Source: Chryseobacterium antibioticum (GTDB taxonomy: Bacteria; Bacteroidota; Bacteroidia; Flavobacteriales; Weeksellaceae). Taken from it: 64,000 nucleotides of DNA. The notes under the pieces are model-generated. The model made no database searches and was not told the origin of the DNA. It saw only the letters and a program-made list of their open reading frames with translations. Position numbers and translations under genes: made by a program. Location: NCBI RefSeq assembly GCF_012927325.1, contig NZ_JABBGI010000008.1:1-64000 (forward strand). The letters are read 5' to 3'. Of this stretch, positions 18,691-27,139 are shown piece after piece; within the stretch, counting starts at the first letter, position 1; every line of letters starts with the position of its first letter.

Positions 18691-18950
18691 CTACATATCA
18701 TCAAATTCATTTCTTTCAGGATCTATATCTATATAATTAAGACTAAAGTTTTCTTGTAAATAGGGCAGCATTTTTTCTTCTATTAATAATGATTTTTCAA
18801 TACTTATAACTACATCATCAATATCTTGCTTCCCGATAATTTGCAGCCAGTAAAATTTTTGAAGCTCTTTTTTTAATTGATAATAATTATCAAAATATTC
18901 ATCCTTAATAATGTTACGCTGGTACAGAGGGAAGCTGGTTAAACAAATTT
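18691..18950 (-). pseudogene. Open-frame remnant downstream of the immunity genes
   Basis: An open frame of about 85 codons without a convincing start codon, ending at TAG 18691-18693. Its translation (for example ELQKFYWLQIIGKQDIDDVV and a C-terminus rich in Glu and Asp) looks protein-like. It overlaps the 3' end of the second immunity gene in another frame. It may be the tail of a decayed third gene or a frameshifted extension. No family recognised. Confidence 0.35.
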
Positions 18951-19489
18951 TGATAATCTAAAAGGTATTCATAGTCTAAATAATTTTTAGGACTATCAAA
19001 CCAATGTTTAGAAAGGTCAGCAGTTCCAAATTGTTCAATGAGTTCTATTTTTTCATTTTCTTTTGTAAACTCTTTCAAAAAAATATTATTTTTCTTTTTA
19101 TTAGAATAGAATAAGATTGTTTTTCCTAAATCACCATACCAGGATATTTGTTTATTATCAAACAGTATAAAATCTCCATTAACTATTTCACCTTTAGAAA
19201 AGACTATCATTAGATTATACTTAAGTATATTATTATCATAAAAATTAAATTTTATTGTCATAGAATCAATAGCGACCTGACAATAAGGTTTTTCATCCTT
19301 GTAATAATTGATAGTATATTCCAGTTCATTTTCAAAAGCATAATTAGCCCATTCATCTGGCGTATATTTTAAGAAATCTTTTGGAACATTTTGGCTAAAC
19401 TCTGTTGATAAATGAACTTCTAATGTGGTTTGTTCATCCATTATTTTGTTCATTATTCCATTATACTTCGAAAATTCTGTTTTATACAT
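18914..19489 (-). CDS. Putative T6SS immunity protein 2
   Basis: A cytoplasmic protein of about 191 residues. I start it at MYKTEFSKYNG because that aligns with the start of the upstream paralogue; an in-frame ATG seven codons earlier (19510) is possible and would overlap that gene. It shares several blocks with the paralogue: EWANYAFENELEY versus DWAKYAFEKNKEY, and YLDYEYLLDYQNLF versus YKDYEYLLDYKSIL. It is very AT-rich, as recently acquired immunity genes often are. The role (neutralising the effector encoded upstream) is inferred from gene order; no known immunity family was recognised. Confidence 0.55.
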   Translation of the reverse strand: MYKTEFSKYNGIMNKIMDEQTTLEVHLSTEFSQNVPKDFLKYTPDEWANYAFENELEYTINYYKDEKPYCQVAIDSMTIKFNFYDNNILKYNLMIVFSKGEIVNGDFILFDNKQISWYGDLGKTILFYSNKKKNNIFLKEFTKENEKIELIEQFGTADLSKHWFDSPKNYLDYEYLLDYQNLFNQLPSVPA

Positions 19490-19499
19490 TTTATAATAC

Positions 19500-20129
19500 T
19501 TATTGCACAATATCTAAATACTCCGGTTTTAGAATACTTTTGTAGTCCAGTAGGTATTCATAATCTTTATAAGTTTCAGGACTTCTTATAAAATTATGAG
19601 ATATATTAACTTTGGTTTTTTTTACCTCAGTGTTACTTTTATTGGATTCTTTATCAAGGGTTGTAATAAATATATTTGTGTTACCATTTAATTTAAAAGC
19701 TAATTCATTTTGTATTTCCTTGTCAGAGTCCTCAAAATAATTATTAATTTGCCCTAAAAACAATTCATCATTAGGAAATTTTTCATTTCTGTTCTGTTTA
19801 AAAACAATATCCATGTTAAACTTAAAATAGGTCATTGACAAATATATTTTTAATTCTCCTTCAATGTAATCCAGAAAGTCAACGGTGATATCGAAAAAGC
19901 TATTTGTAATATGGGCAATAGATTTTTCTCCATTATAAAATACTAGGTGGTACTCTTTGTTTTTTTCAAAAGCATATTTAGCCCAATCTTCAGTGCTCTT
20001 GAGAGCTTCTTTTTCTTCTTTATTAGGTTTCTTTTCTACGACTAGGTCACAAATATTTTCTAAGGTATCCTCTTCAGACAAGATCCTTTTTAGTAATTGA
20101 TTGTATTCTAAAAACTTTACTGTATACAT
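19500..20129 (-). CDS. Putative T6SS immunity protein 1
   Basis: A 209-residue soluble protein with no signal peptide, starting 16 bases after the effector stop codon. Directly following a toxin gene is the usual place of the cognate immunity gene. It is paralogous to the next gene (shared WAKYAFEKNKEY-type and DYEYLLDY motifs, similar length), suggesting duplication with divergence. Coding sequence is clearly more AT-rich than the flanking chromosomal genes. No known immunity domain was recognised, so the function is inferred from position. Confidence 0.6.
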   Translation of the reverse strand: MYTVKFLEYNQLLKRILSEEDTLENICDLVVEKKPNKEEKEALKSTEDWAKYAFEKNKEYHLVFYNGEKSIAHITNSFFDITVDFLDYIEGELKIYLSMTYFKFNMDIVFKQNRNEKFPNDELFLGQINNYFEDSDKEIQNELAFKLNGNTNIFITTLDKESNKSNTEVKKTKVNISHNFIRSPETYKDYEYLLDYKSILKPEYLDIVQ

Positions 20130-20145
20130 TTTTTCTATAATTTAT

Positions 20146-21747
20146 TTATAATCCAGGTATTTGGGAAATATCGTCAATAATGGTTACTCCTTTTTTTGCA
20201 GCATGATCAATAATTTCTTTTGATAAACCTTGAGCATTTTCAACATGTAAAAATACCTTTTCCTTTAATACGGTTCCTAATTCGTCAGAATATGACTGAC
20301 CATATTTTGCAGCATTATCTATGTAGCTTTTAGCTGTTTCTTTTGCTATTTTTGATAAATCAGTAGCTTTCCTTTCTATTATTCCTACACCTTTAATATA
20401 AGAATCGATAAATCCTTTTTTTCCATTTTTTAAAGAAACATGCAATTCCGATCTAAATAATTTTCCAGCATTGGTTGCAAGCTCTTCTGTAAAAGCATTC
20501 ATCACATTGTTAAAACTATTACCTCTCATAATATTCTGAAACCATTTCTGAGATTCCAGCATCATCTGGGACAAGCATCGTCCAGAGTTGTGGACTAACA
20601 GGGCTAGAAGTCCTACAAAATACGTATGAAAATGAGCTACCGTAAAGTTATAAACTTTTTTAGGTTCGTAGCTGTATTCTGTTTTTTCAATGGAGATTTT
20701 AGTTTGTCCTTTGGTGATAATTTTTTCTCCTGCTTCAAGTTCAGATGCATCTTTCCATCCGTTTTCTGTATAAAAAGGATGAATCGCTGTAGTCTCAATC
20801 ACTTCAGCTTCCGTATAAATACTAATGGTATGATCGCTTTCATTAACCATCAGATCAATAACAGGTTGCAGTGCGACGGTATCTGTGTCCTCATCATAAG
20901 CCCAGACCATATCACCGACCGTTATATCTTCAATGTTTTTAATGCCCTGTTCCGTATGAACGGGTGTGCCTGCCGGAAAACAGGCAAATACACAGGTTTT
21001 AAGCAGTTTTTTCGCAATATCGTCGACGCTTTTCTTTAAAGCTTCCTTGCTTAATTTTTTGAGTGCCGCTTTTCCCATTTGTTGCAAGGCCTCTTTCGAA
21101 ACTGCTTTAGCGCCTGCTTTTATGGCGCCTTTTATTCCAGCTTTAGCACCCTGCATCGCTACAGTTCCGGTTCCAAAGGAAACAACTCCCACGGCTATAG
21201 AAGCTACATCCCAGATCAGAAAACCGGCGTTCATAGCAGCGCCCCAGCCATCGCCGGTTTGTATATCGTTGATGAGGTCTCTTCCGCTTCCCCAAACCGG
21301 GATCATCCCTTCAACTAATCCTGCTTCACCCACGCTATCGCCCTGTCCGTTGTCATCCAGTTCGCGTTGTGCCTGGTCCTGCATATCTTTTACTTCCTGG
21401 GCGGCATCATCCGGGAGCGGAACCTGTCCGCTGGTCATAAATTCTACTTTTCCGCCTACCGGACAGCGGCAGGTACTTTTACCGATCAGGGAATGTATTC
21501 CGTTTATTTTTACCTGCCACGTATCCTGCCATGTCATAGGGACAGTGGCAGGGGTGCAGGGTCCTCCGGTAATTTTGCATACTTTAAAGGACGGTATATT
21601 GATAAGTGGTGTGGCATCTTTATTGGTCGCCACCAGACAACCGTGGATTTTAACCTTGGTATTGTAGGTCGGCTTGAAAAAGTCCGGCGCGGCACCCTGA
21701 TCACACATCATCAGGGCATTCAGCGTTATGTATTCTAATTCATCCAT
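20146..21747 (-). CDS. T6SS polymorphic effector: PAAR-like, Hint and nuclease-like toxin domains
   Basis: A 533-residue multidomain effector. Residues 1-105 resemble the DUF4280/PAAR-like spike-tip domain (Cys-rich, CRCPVGGKVEFMTSG). About 140-250 is a glycine/alanine-rich pre-toxin region. Residues 256-387 form a Hint autoprocessing domain, starting CFPAGTPV and ending at VHN after the YNFTVAHFHTYFVG block. The C-terminal toxin (388-533) shows E434, D448 and E458-R-K460, a D-x9-E-x-K spacing as in PD-(D/E)XK nucleases, so it may cut DNA. It starts 16 bases after VgrG, which probably carries it, and immunity candidates follow. Domain order is well supported; nuclease activity is inference. 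Confidence 0.8.
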   Translation of the reverse strand: MDELEYITLNALMMCDQGAAPDFFKPTYNTKVKIHGCLVATNKDATPLINIPSFKVCKITGGPCTPATVPMTWQDTWQVKINGIHSLIGKSTCRCPVGGKVEFMTSGQVPLPDDAAQEVKDMQDQAQRELDDNGQGDSVGEAGLVEGMIPVWGSGRDLINDIQTGDGWGAAMNAGFLIWDVASIAVGVVSFGTGTVAMQGAKAGIKGAIKAGAKAVSKEALQQMGKAALKKLSKEALKKSVDDIAKKLLKTCVFACFPAGTPVHTEQGIKNIEDITVGDMVWAYDEDTDTVALQPVIDLMVNESDHTISIYTEAEVIETTAIHPFYTENGWKDASELEAGEKIITKGQTKISIEKTEYSYEPKKVYNFTVAHFHTYFVGLLALLVHNSGRCLSQMMLESQKWFQNIMRGNSFNNVMNAFTEELATNAGKLFRSELHVSLKNGKKGFIDSYIKGVGIIERKATDLSKIAKETAKSYIDNAAKYGQSYSDELGTVLKEKVFLHVENAQGLSKEIIDHAAKKGVTIIDDISQIPGL

Positions 21748-21763
21748 GATCTGTTGTTTAGAA

Positions 21764-23941
21764 TTACATAATATTGGTATCCCCTGAAGACATTACGGCT
21801 GTAGGTCCGCCAGTGATTGTAAGTGCCGAATCTGTGGTTATATCCATAGTGCCTCCTTTACTGGAAAGTCCTAAAGCGCCTGCCAGTGCGGTGATGTCTA
21901 TGGTTCCTTTTCCGGCTGAAGCGGTAATCCCTTCACCCGATATGGTAATAGAGTTTTCGCCTACTTTCAGAGTAATACTTGTCTTTCCGTCAAGCATGAT
22001 GTTTCCACCGGCATCCATCTGCAATAGCGATTGCGGGGGAGCGTCTTTTTTTCCACCCACGTTGATGACACTGGAGTTTCCTGCGTTGGTGGTGTGATTG
22101 GCATTAGCATTGGTGGTGGCATTTCCGCCTCCGTCAAACTTCATATTCGCTCCTCCCTGATCTGTCAGAAATACAGATCCTGCTCCGTCATCCAGCTCCA
22201 GTTTATTGCCGCTGCGGCTGCTTAAACTTTTAACGTTATTGTTCTGTCCGCCACCGCCGCCAACACCACCATGAAACATTCCTCCCATTACAAAGGGACG
22301 GTCCGGATGCTGGTGTACAAAATTGACAACCACCTGGTCTCCAACTTCAGGAATAGCCATAAAACCGCGGTTTTTACTTACCTTATCGCTTCCGCCTGCA
22401 TCAGGAGTCATCACGCGGATAAATTCTGTGTTATCCTGTCCATTTTGCCAGTCAAACTGAACCTGTATGCGTCCCTGGTTTAAAGGATCAGTGCTTGAAA
22501 TAACTTTAGCGAACTGAGGGTCTGCTTTTGGCATCTGAAATTCAGGTCGGGGCATAAATCCGGTATCTGCTGCGATAGCTTCGAAATTCCCCGTATAATA
22601 ACCTCTTCCATCTACCTCATGACTGATTTCTGTAATCATCAACTTGGTAAAGTAGGCCGTTTTATTGGTTTCAGATTTACGCATTTCTACATCTGCAGTA
22701 CATCCCGGATACAAAAACGGGACACTGGTGGTTCCGGAAGTCATAAAGACATCTACTGCCTTACTTCCAGCCGTACCTTTCTGTGAGGCATCAATATCCA
22801 TAAAGGTTGATGCTTTGATTGGAGCTATTCTTAAGGAAGGGGTTGTAAATGTTTTTTGAGATATTTCATACGCACGTTTCGCAATATCGGATTGATGGTT
22901 TATTTTTGAGGTTCCCGTTGTGAGCTTTTCATTTTTGCTGCTGTTGTAGCCATAAAAAGAGGGATTCACGTGCTGGGCTTTCATTTTAATCTTTATATCA
23001 TGTACGCTGCTTCCATAAACCAATTGTACCGGTTTTTCCTGTGGTGGAAGTTTCCCAAAATGAAGAACTTCACCATCATAATAAAACTGTTCGCCGTAAG
23101 CTTCTGCTATCCTTGCGAGATAGTTGTAGTGGGTTTCTTCATATTGTGAGCTGTAGGAAACATTTCCATGCTGGGAATCTACTCTGAAATCGAATTTATT
23201 AGAGCCTAAGCCTTCTTTGATGACCCAGTCTGCAATACTGTTCAGACTGATCTCCTGTGTACCGCCGAAACTTTGGATGTGGGGTGCCGCATCCAGGAGT
23301 ACGGTAGGGCTGTTTCCGGTAAGTACAATATTACCCAGACTGCCTTTGTCCTGACTGAATCCTACTTCTGTGATCACTCCTACAAAATTCCTTTCCGGAC
23401 TTTCTTCTACATCTTTATATTTAAATACGACTGTGATCCTTTTACCAAGAAAGTTTTGTGTCTGCTCCAGATTATGATTTTCCGCATCTCCCAAAGTATC
23501 ATGGGCTAGGGTTAGATTGAATTCATGATGTTTAATGGCACTCTGAGTGAGTTTAAAATGTTTGAAGTGCTTTATAATTTTACCTTCAATAATGATTTCA
23601 AGCTTGACCACACGGTTGATCCCCAAAAGTTCGCTTGTGGGAATAGAGCTGGCATTGTATATTTTGGAGGTAGGCTGTTCTGTCCAGATTTTATTTTCTG
23701 ATACCAAAGCTGTATTAGGCTGGGAAACTTTGTTCATAAAGTTATCAGCATAGGAGAGTGTCTGTCCGGCTGTCTGTACAGTTTCCTTTATTTTATCAGC
23801 TTTTTTTACGGTTTCTTTACCTGCATTGAAAGTTGCCGGTTCTATACTATCCAGATCTTTTTTAGATTTTGAAATCTGGTTCTTTGATGATTTACTGTCT
23901 TGGAACATAACATATTTTTTCTGGTTAGTGTATGTAAACAT
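21764..23941 (-). CDS. vgrG: Type VI secretion tip protein VgrG
   Basis: A 725-residue spike protein. After a hydrophilic N-terminal tail (about 1-100) come the gp27-like domain, the gp5 OB-fold region (DPLNQGRIQVQFDWQNGQDN, about 490-580) and a repetitive Gly/Asn/Thr-rich beta-prism tail ending in SSGDTNIM, which would receive a PAAR cap. No other T6SS structural genes are in the window, so this is an orphan tip module that would use a sheath encoded elsewhere. In this phylum that is normally the T6SSiii type. A second in-frame ATG at 23908 is an alternative start. Confidence 0.88.
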   Translation of the reverse strand: MFTYTNQKKYVMFQDSKSSKNQISKSKKDLDSIEPATFNAGKETVKKADKIKETVQTAGQTLSYADNFMNKVSQPNTALVSENKIWTEQPTSKIYNASSIPTSELLGINRVVKLEIIIEGKIIKHFKHFKLTQSAIKHHEFNLTLAHDTLGDAENHNLEQTQNFLGKRITVVFKYKDVEESPERNFVGVITEVGFSQDKGSLGNIVLTGNSPTVLLDAAPHIQSFGGTQEISLNSIADWVIKEGLGSNKFDFRVDSQHGNVSYSSQYEETHYNYLARIAEAYGEQFYYDGEVLHFGKLPPQEKPVQLVYGSSVHDIKIKMKAQHVNPSFYGYNSSKNEKLTTGTSKINHQSDIAKRAYEISQKTFTTPSLRIAPIKASTFMDIDASQKGTAGSKAVDVFMTSGTTSVPFLYPGCTADVEMRKSETNKTAYFTKLMITEISHEVDGRGYYTGNFEAIAADTGFMPRPEFQMPKADPQFAKVISSTDPLNQGRIQVQFDWQNGQDNTEFIRVMTPDAGGSDKVSKNRGFMAIPEVGDQVVVNFVHQHPDRPFVMGGMFHGGVGGGGGQNNNVKSLSSRSGNKLELDDGAGSVFLTDQGGANMKFDGGGNATTNANANHTTNAGNSSVINVGGKKDAPPQSLLQMDAGGNIMLDGKTSITLKVGENSITISGEGITASAGKGTIDITALAGALGLSSKGGTMDITTDSALTITGGPTAVMSSGDTNIM

Positions 23942-24202
23942 CAGCCTGGCGAACAGGTCTGCATTATAGTTTTTTCTTGTCGCTCACTGCAGATGAAAAT
24001 ACTACCTGATCCATGTCAACAGATGATATCTTTGGTGAGGACTTTATCGTTCTTTTTTCACTTGATGTATGGGTAAAACCCGCTCTGTTTACTATTTTAA
24101 AATACAGTTAATGTTTTGTTTTCATAAATTTAATATTCTGAATTACAGATTAATATCGGTGTTGTGAAAATCACGTTCCTGTGAAAACAAATATAAGAAG
24201 CA

Positions 24203-24352
24203 ATGGCTCGAATCAGAAAAAATTGGAATGCTATTTTACTTTTTGTCGTAGTTTTACTACTAACGATTGTTAGGCTCAAAATGAGACAAAAAACATGGAC
24301 GCAGATGCACCTTCGTATGGAAAGGGACTTCCTTTTATCCTTTTTATTTTGA
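24203..24352 (+). CDS. Possible 49-residue single-pass membrane peptide
   Basis: A short frame starting MARIRKNWN, followed by a hydrophobic segment (AILLFVVVLLLTIV) and then a basic stretch (RLKMRQK). The charge pattern would suit one transmembrane helix. There is no recognised homologue and no clear ribosome-binding site, and the frame could be chance in AT-rich DNA. Confidence 0.25.
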   Translation: MARIRKNWNAILLFVVVLLLTIVRLKMRQKTWTQMHLRMERDFLLSFLF

Positions 24353-24423
24353 TTTCTTAGCCCAAACTCAGATTAATTGGGAGTTTAGAAAAACTAAAAT
24401 ATTGCACTCTGTATAAATTGATT

Positions 24424-24431
24424 TAATTTTG
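24424..24431 (+). promoter_or_regulatory. -7 promoter box of the NAD-binding protein gene
   Basis: TAATTTTG matches the TAnnTTTG box and lies about 70 bases before the preferred start at 24503. Confidence 0.4.
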
Positions 24432-24502
24432 CTGAAAAATCTATATGTTTTTTCTAAATACGGGAAAGAACATTTAGACCATTAATGCAGATATCTGAAT
24501 TT

Positions 24503-25261
24503 ATGAAGAAAATAGGAATTATAGGCTGTGGCTGGCTGGGATCCAGAATGGCCACTTCAATGTCCGATCGGTATACAATATATACTACCACAACCACTAA
24601 AGATAAAGTTGAGGATCTTTCTTTCAAGGGTTTCCATACCTCTGTCGCCAGTTTCCCTGATTTTCAGCTGGAAGAAAAAATTACGCAATGGAGTGAGATT
24701 AAAGATATTGATGTTCTGGTTATTACCATTCCGCTTTCCGGAAAGAGCTGCTGCGCAAGTTCGTTGTATAACAGAATACAGCATTTATTGTCGTTCATTG
24801 GTGATTTTGATGGACAAATGTTCGTGATGAGCTCTACAGGTGTATACCCGGATATTGCAGGAGCGTATACCGAAGAAAGTCTTTCTTCCGATCAGGTTCC
24901 GGGAGAAAGGATGATCAGAAACAGATATCCACAGGCTAATATTTTGAGATTGTCCGGACTGATGGGAGACAACAGGCTTCTTAAAAATTATAATGTATCA
25001 AATCTGGAAACTCCGGTGAATCATATTCATTATGAGGATATTTCCGGAGTAATCGAAAAAATGATTGAAAAAGGTTCAGAAGGAAAACTGTATAATGTGA
25101 CAGCGCCACAGCATCCGTCAAAGGCCCAGGTGATCAATGCCCAGAAAAACCTGGCATCTCCTGAGAAGGCAGTAGGGGAAGGGAAAGTAATCCTGCCTTC
25201 AAAATTAATTTCAGAATTAGATTTTGTTTTTAAATATCCGGATCCGCGAGCGTTTCATTAA
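24503..25261 (+). CDS. NAD(P)-binding Rossmann protein (YeeZ/epimerase-like)
   Basis: A protein of about 252 residues beginning MKKIGIIGCGWLGSRM, where the dinucleotide-binding GxGxxG motif starts at once; this is why I prefer this ATG to one at 24485. It has a Ser-Ser-Thr-Gly-Val-Tyr segment typical of extended SDR/epimerase proteins and a C-terminal NVTAPQHPSKAQV block, as in YeeZ-like proteins. The substrate is unknown. It is monocistronic. Confidence 0.75.
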   Translation: MKKIGIIGCGWLGSRMATSMSDRYTIYTTTTTKDKVEDLSFKGFHTSVASFPDFQLEEKITQWSEIKDIDVLVITIPLSGKSCCASSLYNRIQHLLSFIGDFDGQMFVMSSTGVYPDIAGAYTEESLSSDQVPGERMIRNRYPQANILRLSGLMGDNRLLKNYNVSNLETPVNHIHYEDISGVIEKMIEKGSEGKLYNVTAPQHPSKAQVINAQKNLASPEKAVGEGKVILPSKLISELDFVFKYPDPRAFH

Positions 25262-25397
25262 AATAACAAATTCTCATGGATTTGACAGGTTGCAAAGATA
25301 TTGTGATGCTTTTTTTGCAAAATGTATTTTAAACTAAACCTTATAGGTGCAGAAACCTACAAGGTTTAGAATTCAAGTTTTATCCCTGAAATATATT

Positions 25398-26252
25398 TTA
25401 TTTAATGATTCTATCCAATACCCAATCGATCAGGTTCTTTTCAGAAGCATGGTGGTCTGCGGAGAATTCTCCTCGTCTTCTGTTGGCAATAACATTATTG
25501 ACGGTGATTGCTTTGTGTCCTAATAATTTTGAAAGAGCGTAGATCGCTGAGGTTTCCATTTCAAAGTTGGTGACTCCAAGATCATTTAAGGTTTCAAGAA
25601 ATTTATCATCGAATGCCTTTAGACGAAGTTCTCTTCCCTGTGGTGCATAGAATCCCGGAAAAGTAGCTGTATTTCCGTGGTATTTGGCATCTTTGTAGTA
25701 TTCTCCCATTTCTTCTGCCCAGTCCGAGAAATAAAGCATCGGTTTGATCTTTGCGTACGGGAATTTCTCCATAAAGTTTTTGGAAAATTCATTCTCGAAA
25801 CTGTAATCCTGATAGAAATGCATCAGTCCGTCAAGACCTACCACATTCTGGGTTACCAGCATATTATCAACCTGTACATCAGGGTTTACACTTCCACAAG
25901 TTCCCATACGGAACAGTTCAAGCGCCTTATGTTCTGTTTTGAATTCTTTGTTTTTAAGATCGATATTCACCAAAGCATCAAGCTCGTTCATCACGATATC
26001 GATGTTTTCGGTTCCGATACCTGTGGACATAACCGTAATTCTTTCTCCACGCAATGTTCCGGTATGGGTATAGAATTCTCTTTTGTTTTTTTTGATCTCT
26101 ACTTTGTCAAAATATTTTGAAACTTTTGCCACTCTGTCCGGATCTCCTACAAGGATGATCTTATCAGCAATATCTTCAGGTAAAAGATTTAAGTGGTATA
26201 CACTTCCGTCATCATTCAGAACCAGTTCTGAGGCAGCAAGTTTATTTAGCAT
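25398..26252 (-). CDS. Nucleoside phosphorylase (uridine phosphorylase-like)
   Basis: A 284-residue PNP/UDP-family phosphorylase. The phosphate-binding start ILVGDPDRV, the STGIGTENIDI block, MGTCGSV and the ribose-binding FEMETSAIY signature are all present. It would split nucleosides into base plus ribose-1-phosphate in pyrimidine salvage. Uridine is the likely substrate, but purine nucleosides cannot be excluded. It follows the small secreted protein gene at 26725, 20 bases apart, in the same direction. Confidence 0.85.
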   Translation of the reverse strand: MLNKLAASELVLNDDGSVYHLNLLPEDIADKIILVGDPDRVAKVSKYFDKVEIKKNKREFYTHTGTLRGERITVMSTGIGTENIDIVMNELDALVNIDLKNKEFKTEHKALELFRMGTCGSVNPDVQVDNMLVTQNVVGLDGLMHFYQDYSFENEFSKNFMEKFPYAKIKPMLYFSDWAEEMGEYYKDAKYHGNTATFPGFYAPQGRELRLKAFDDKFLETLNDLGVTNFEMETSAIYALSKLLGHKAITVNNVIANRRRGEFSADHHASEKNLIDWVLDRIIK

Positions 26253-26272
26253 AACTTATATTTTTTGTTTTT

Positions 26273-26725
26273 TTAATTAATGAAAATAGCGTCTTTGTAA
26301 GGCGATCCGGCAAGGTCGTAGATGGTATCATATTCCTCTACAATTCTTTTTTGTCCCTGAAATATTTCGTAGACCGTTACGATCGTCTTTTCAAAGTTTT
26401 TGGGATCTTTTCTTTGAGTTGTGATTTCGTAGAATTTGTCTCCTTTTTTTAAAACAGAAACCATCTCTTCCTTAGTCGAATTGTTCGAGTTCATCATACC
26501 CGGGAAATCCATCACAACATCCTTGAGATCCGTATACTTTTTGTAGGGTTTTGTAACTCCGTTTGAATACACGTACACATTGGGTATCTGTTTATCCTGT
26601 TCCAGGCGTATCAGATAATAATCATTGCCTTTCTTCTCTGCGTAAACGGCCATTTCTTTCTTTTGTGAAAATGCACCAATGGAAAGAAGACCCGCCGCAA
26701 AAGCGAATAATACTTTTGTTTTCAT
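26273..26725 (-). CDS. Small exported protein of unknown function
   Basis: A 150-residue protein with a clear signal peptide (MKTKVLFAFAAGLLSIGAFSQ). The mature part is beta-rich and charged, with no recognised domain or Cys. It is probably periplasmic or secreted. It lies 20 bases upstream of the nucleoside phosphorylase gene, so the two may be co-transcribed, though no functional link is evident. Confidence 0.65.
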   Translation of the reverse strand: MKTKVLFAFAAGLLSIGAFSQKKEMAVYAEKKGNDYYLIRLEQDKQIPNVYVYSNGVTKPYKKYTDLKDVVMDFPGMMNSNNSTKEEMVSVLKKGDKFYEITTQRKDPKNFEKTIVTVYEIFQGQKRIVEEYDTIYDLAGSPYKDAIFIN

Positions 26726-26889
26726 AATAATATTTTGTTTTGATCTGCTGAAAATAATGTTAAAAATCCTCTCCCAATATCTTTCGTCATCATTTTTTAA
26801 ACCGGCATGAAGAAGTCAGCCGTCCTTAAGTATAATGAATTTGATTTCGGGGTTTAAAATTAATAAAAATATTTCTATTTTTTATGGAT

Positions 26890-27042
26890 GGAAGCAGGAA
26901 GATGGAGGCTTGGTATTATTGAAGTTAAAAGAAGGGCTAGGTATCGCTTTATTGTTCTTTTACAGGCTGCTTTATCAAATTGTATGATGACTTAAAAAAT
27001 TCCAGTCGACACTAACTTTCTTCCTCCATCTTTCGTTTTCTA
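26890..27042. repeat. Heptad palindromic element, copy A
   Basis: Two arms of degenerate 7-base repeats: 26890-26912 (GAAGCAG GAAGATG pattern) and 27013-27042, which is the complement (GAAAACG, AAAGATG, GAGGAAG, AAAGTTA when reversed). The most diverged of four related copies, and the only one not next to a stop codon; it lies between two divergent genes. The rest of this 414-base gap holds only the promoter of the peroxidase gene. Confidence 0.6.
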
Positions 27043-27118
27043 ACTGTCTCACGAGAAACTCAGATGAAATATAAACATTTTTTAATCTGCACTTAAACTT
27101 AACATAACATGAGAACGG

Positions 27119-27126
27119 TACTTTTG
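27119..27126 (+). promoter_or_regulatory. -7 promoter box of the cytochrome c peroxidase gene
   Basis: TACTTTTG, 13 bases before the ATG at 27140, implying a very short leader. Confidence 0.5.
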
Positions 27127-27139
27127 CCGCTAAAAATTC

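Larger units (their letters stand above)
23942..24484. other. Gap of 543 bases upstream of vgrG
   Basis: AT-rich region between the divergent vgrG and NAD-binding genes. It holds a possible 49-codon membrane-peptide frame (24203-24352) and two candidate -7 boxes (TATATTTG on the minus strand at 24188-24195, TAATTTTG on the plus strand at 24424-24431). The part nearest vgrG has a short start-less open frame that I could not support as a gene. Confidence 0.5.

Noticed and set aside
20626..21738. Plus-strand frames opposite the T6SS effector
   Set aside because: Antisense shadows of a multidomain gene with clear domains and consistent operon order.
23942..24110. Start-less open frame ending in MDQVVFSSAVSDKKKL just upstream of vgrG
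   Set aside because: Only about 45 codons, no ATG near its beginning and no recognised similarity; could be a relic, not supportable as a gene.
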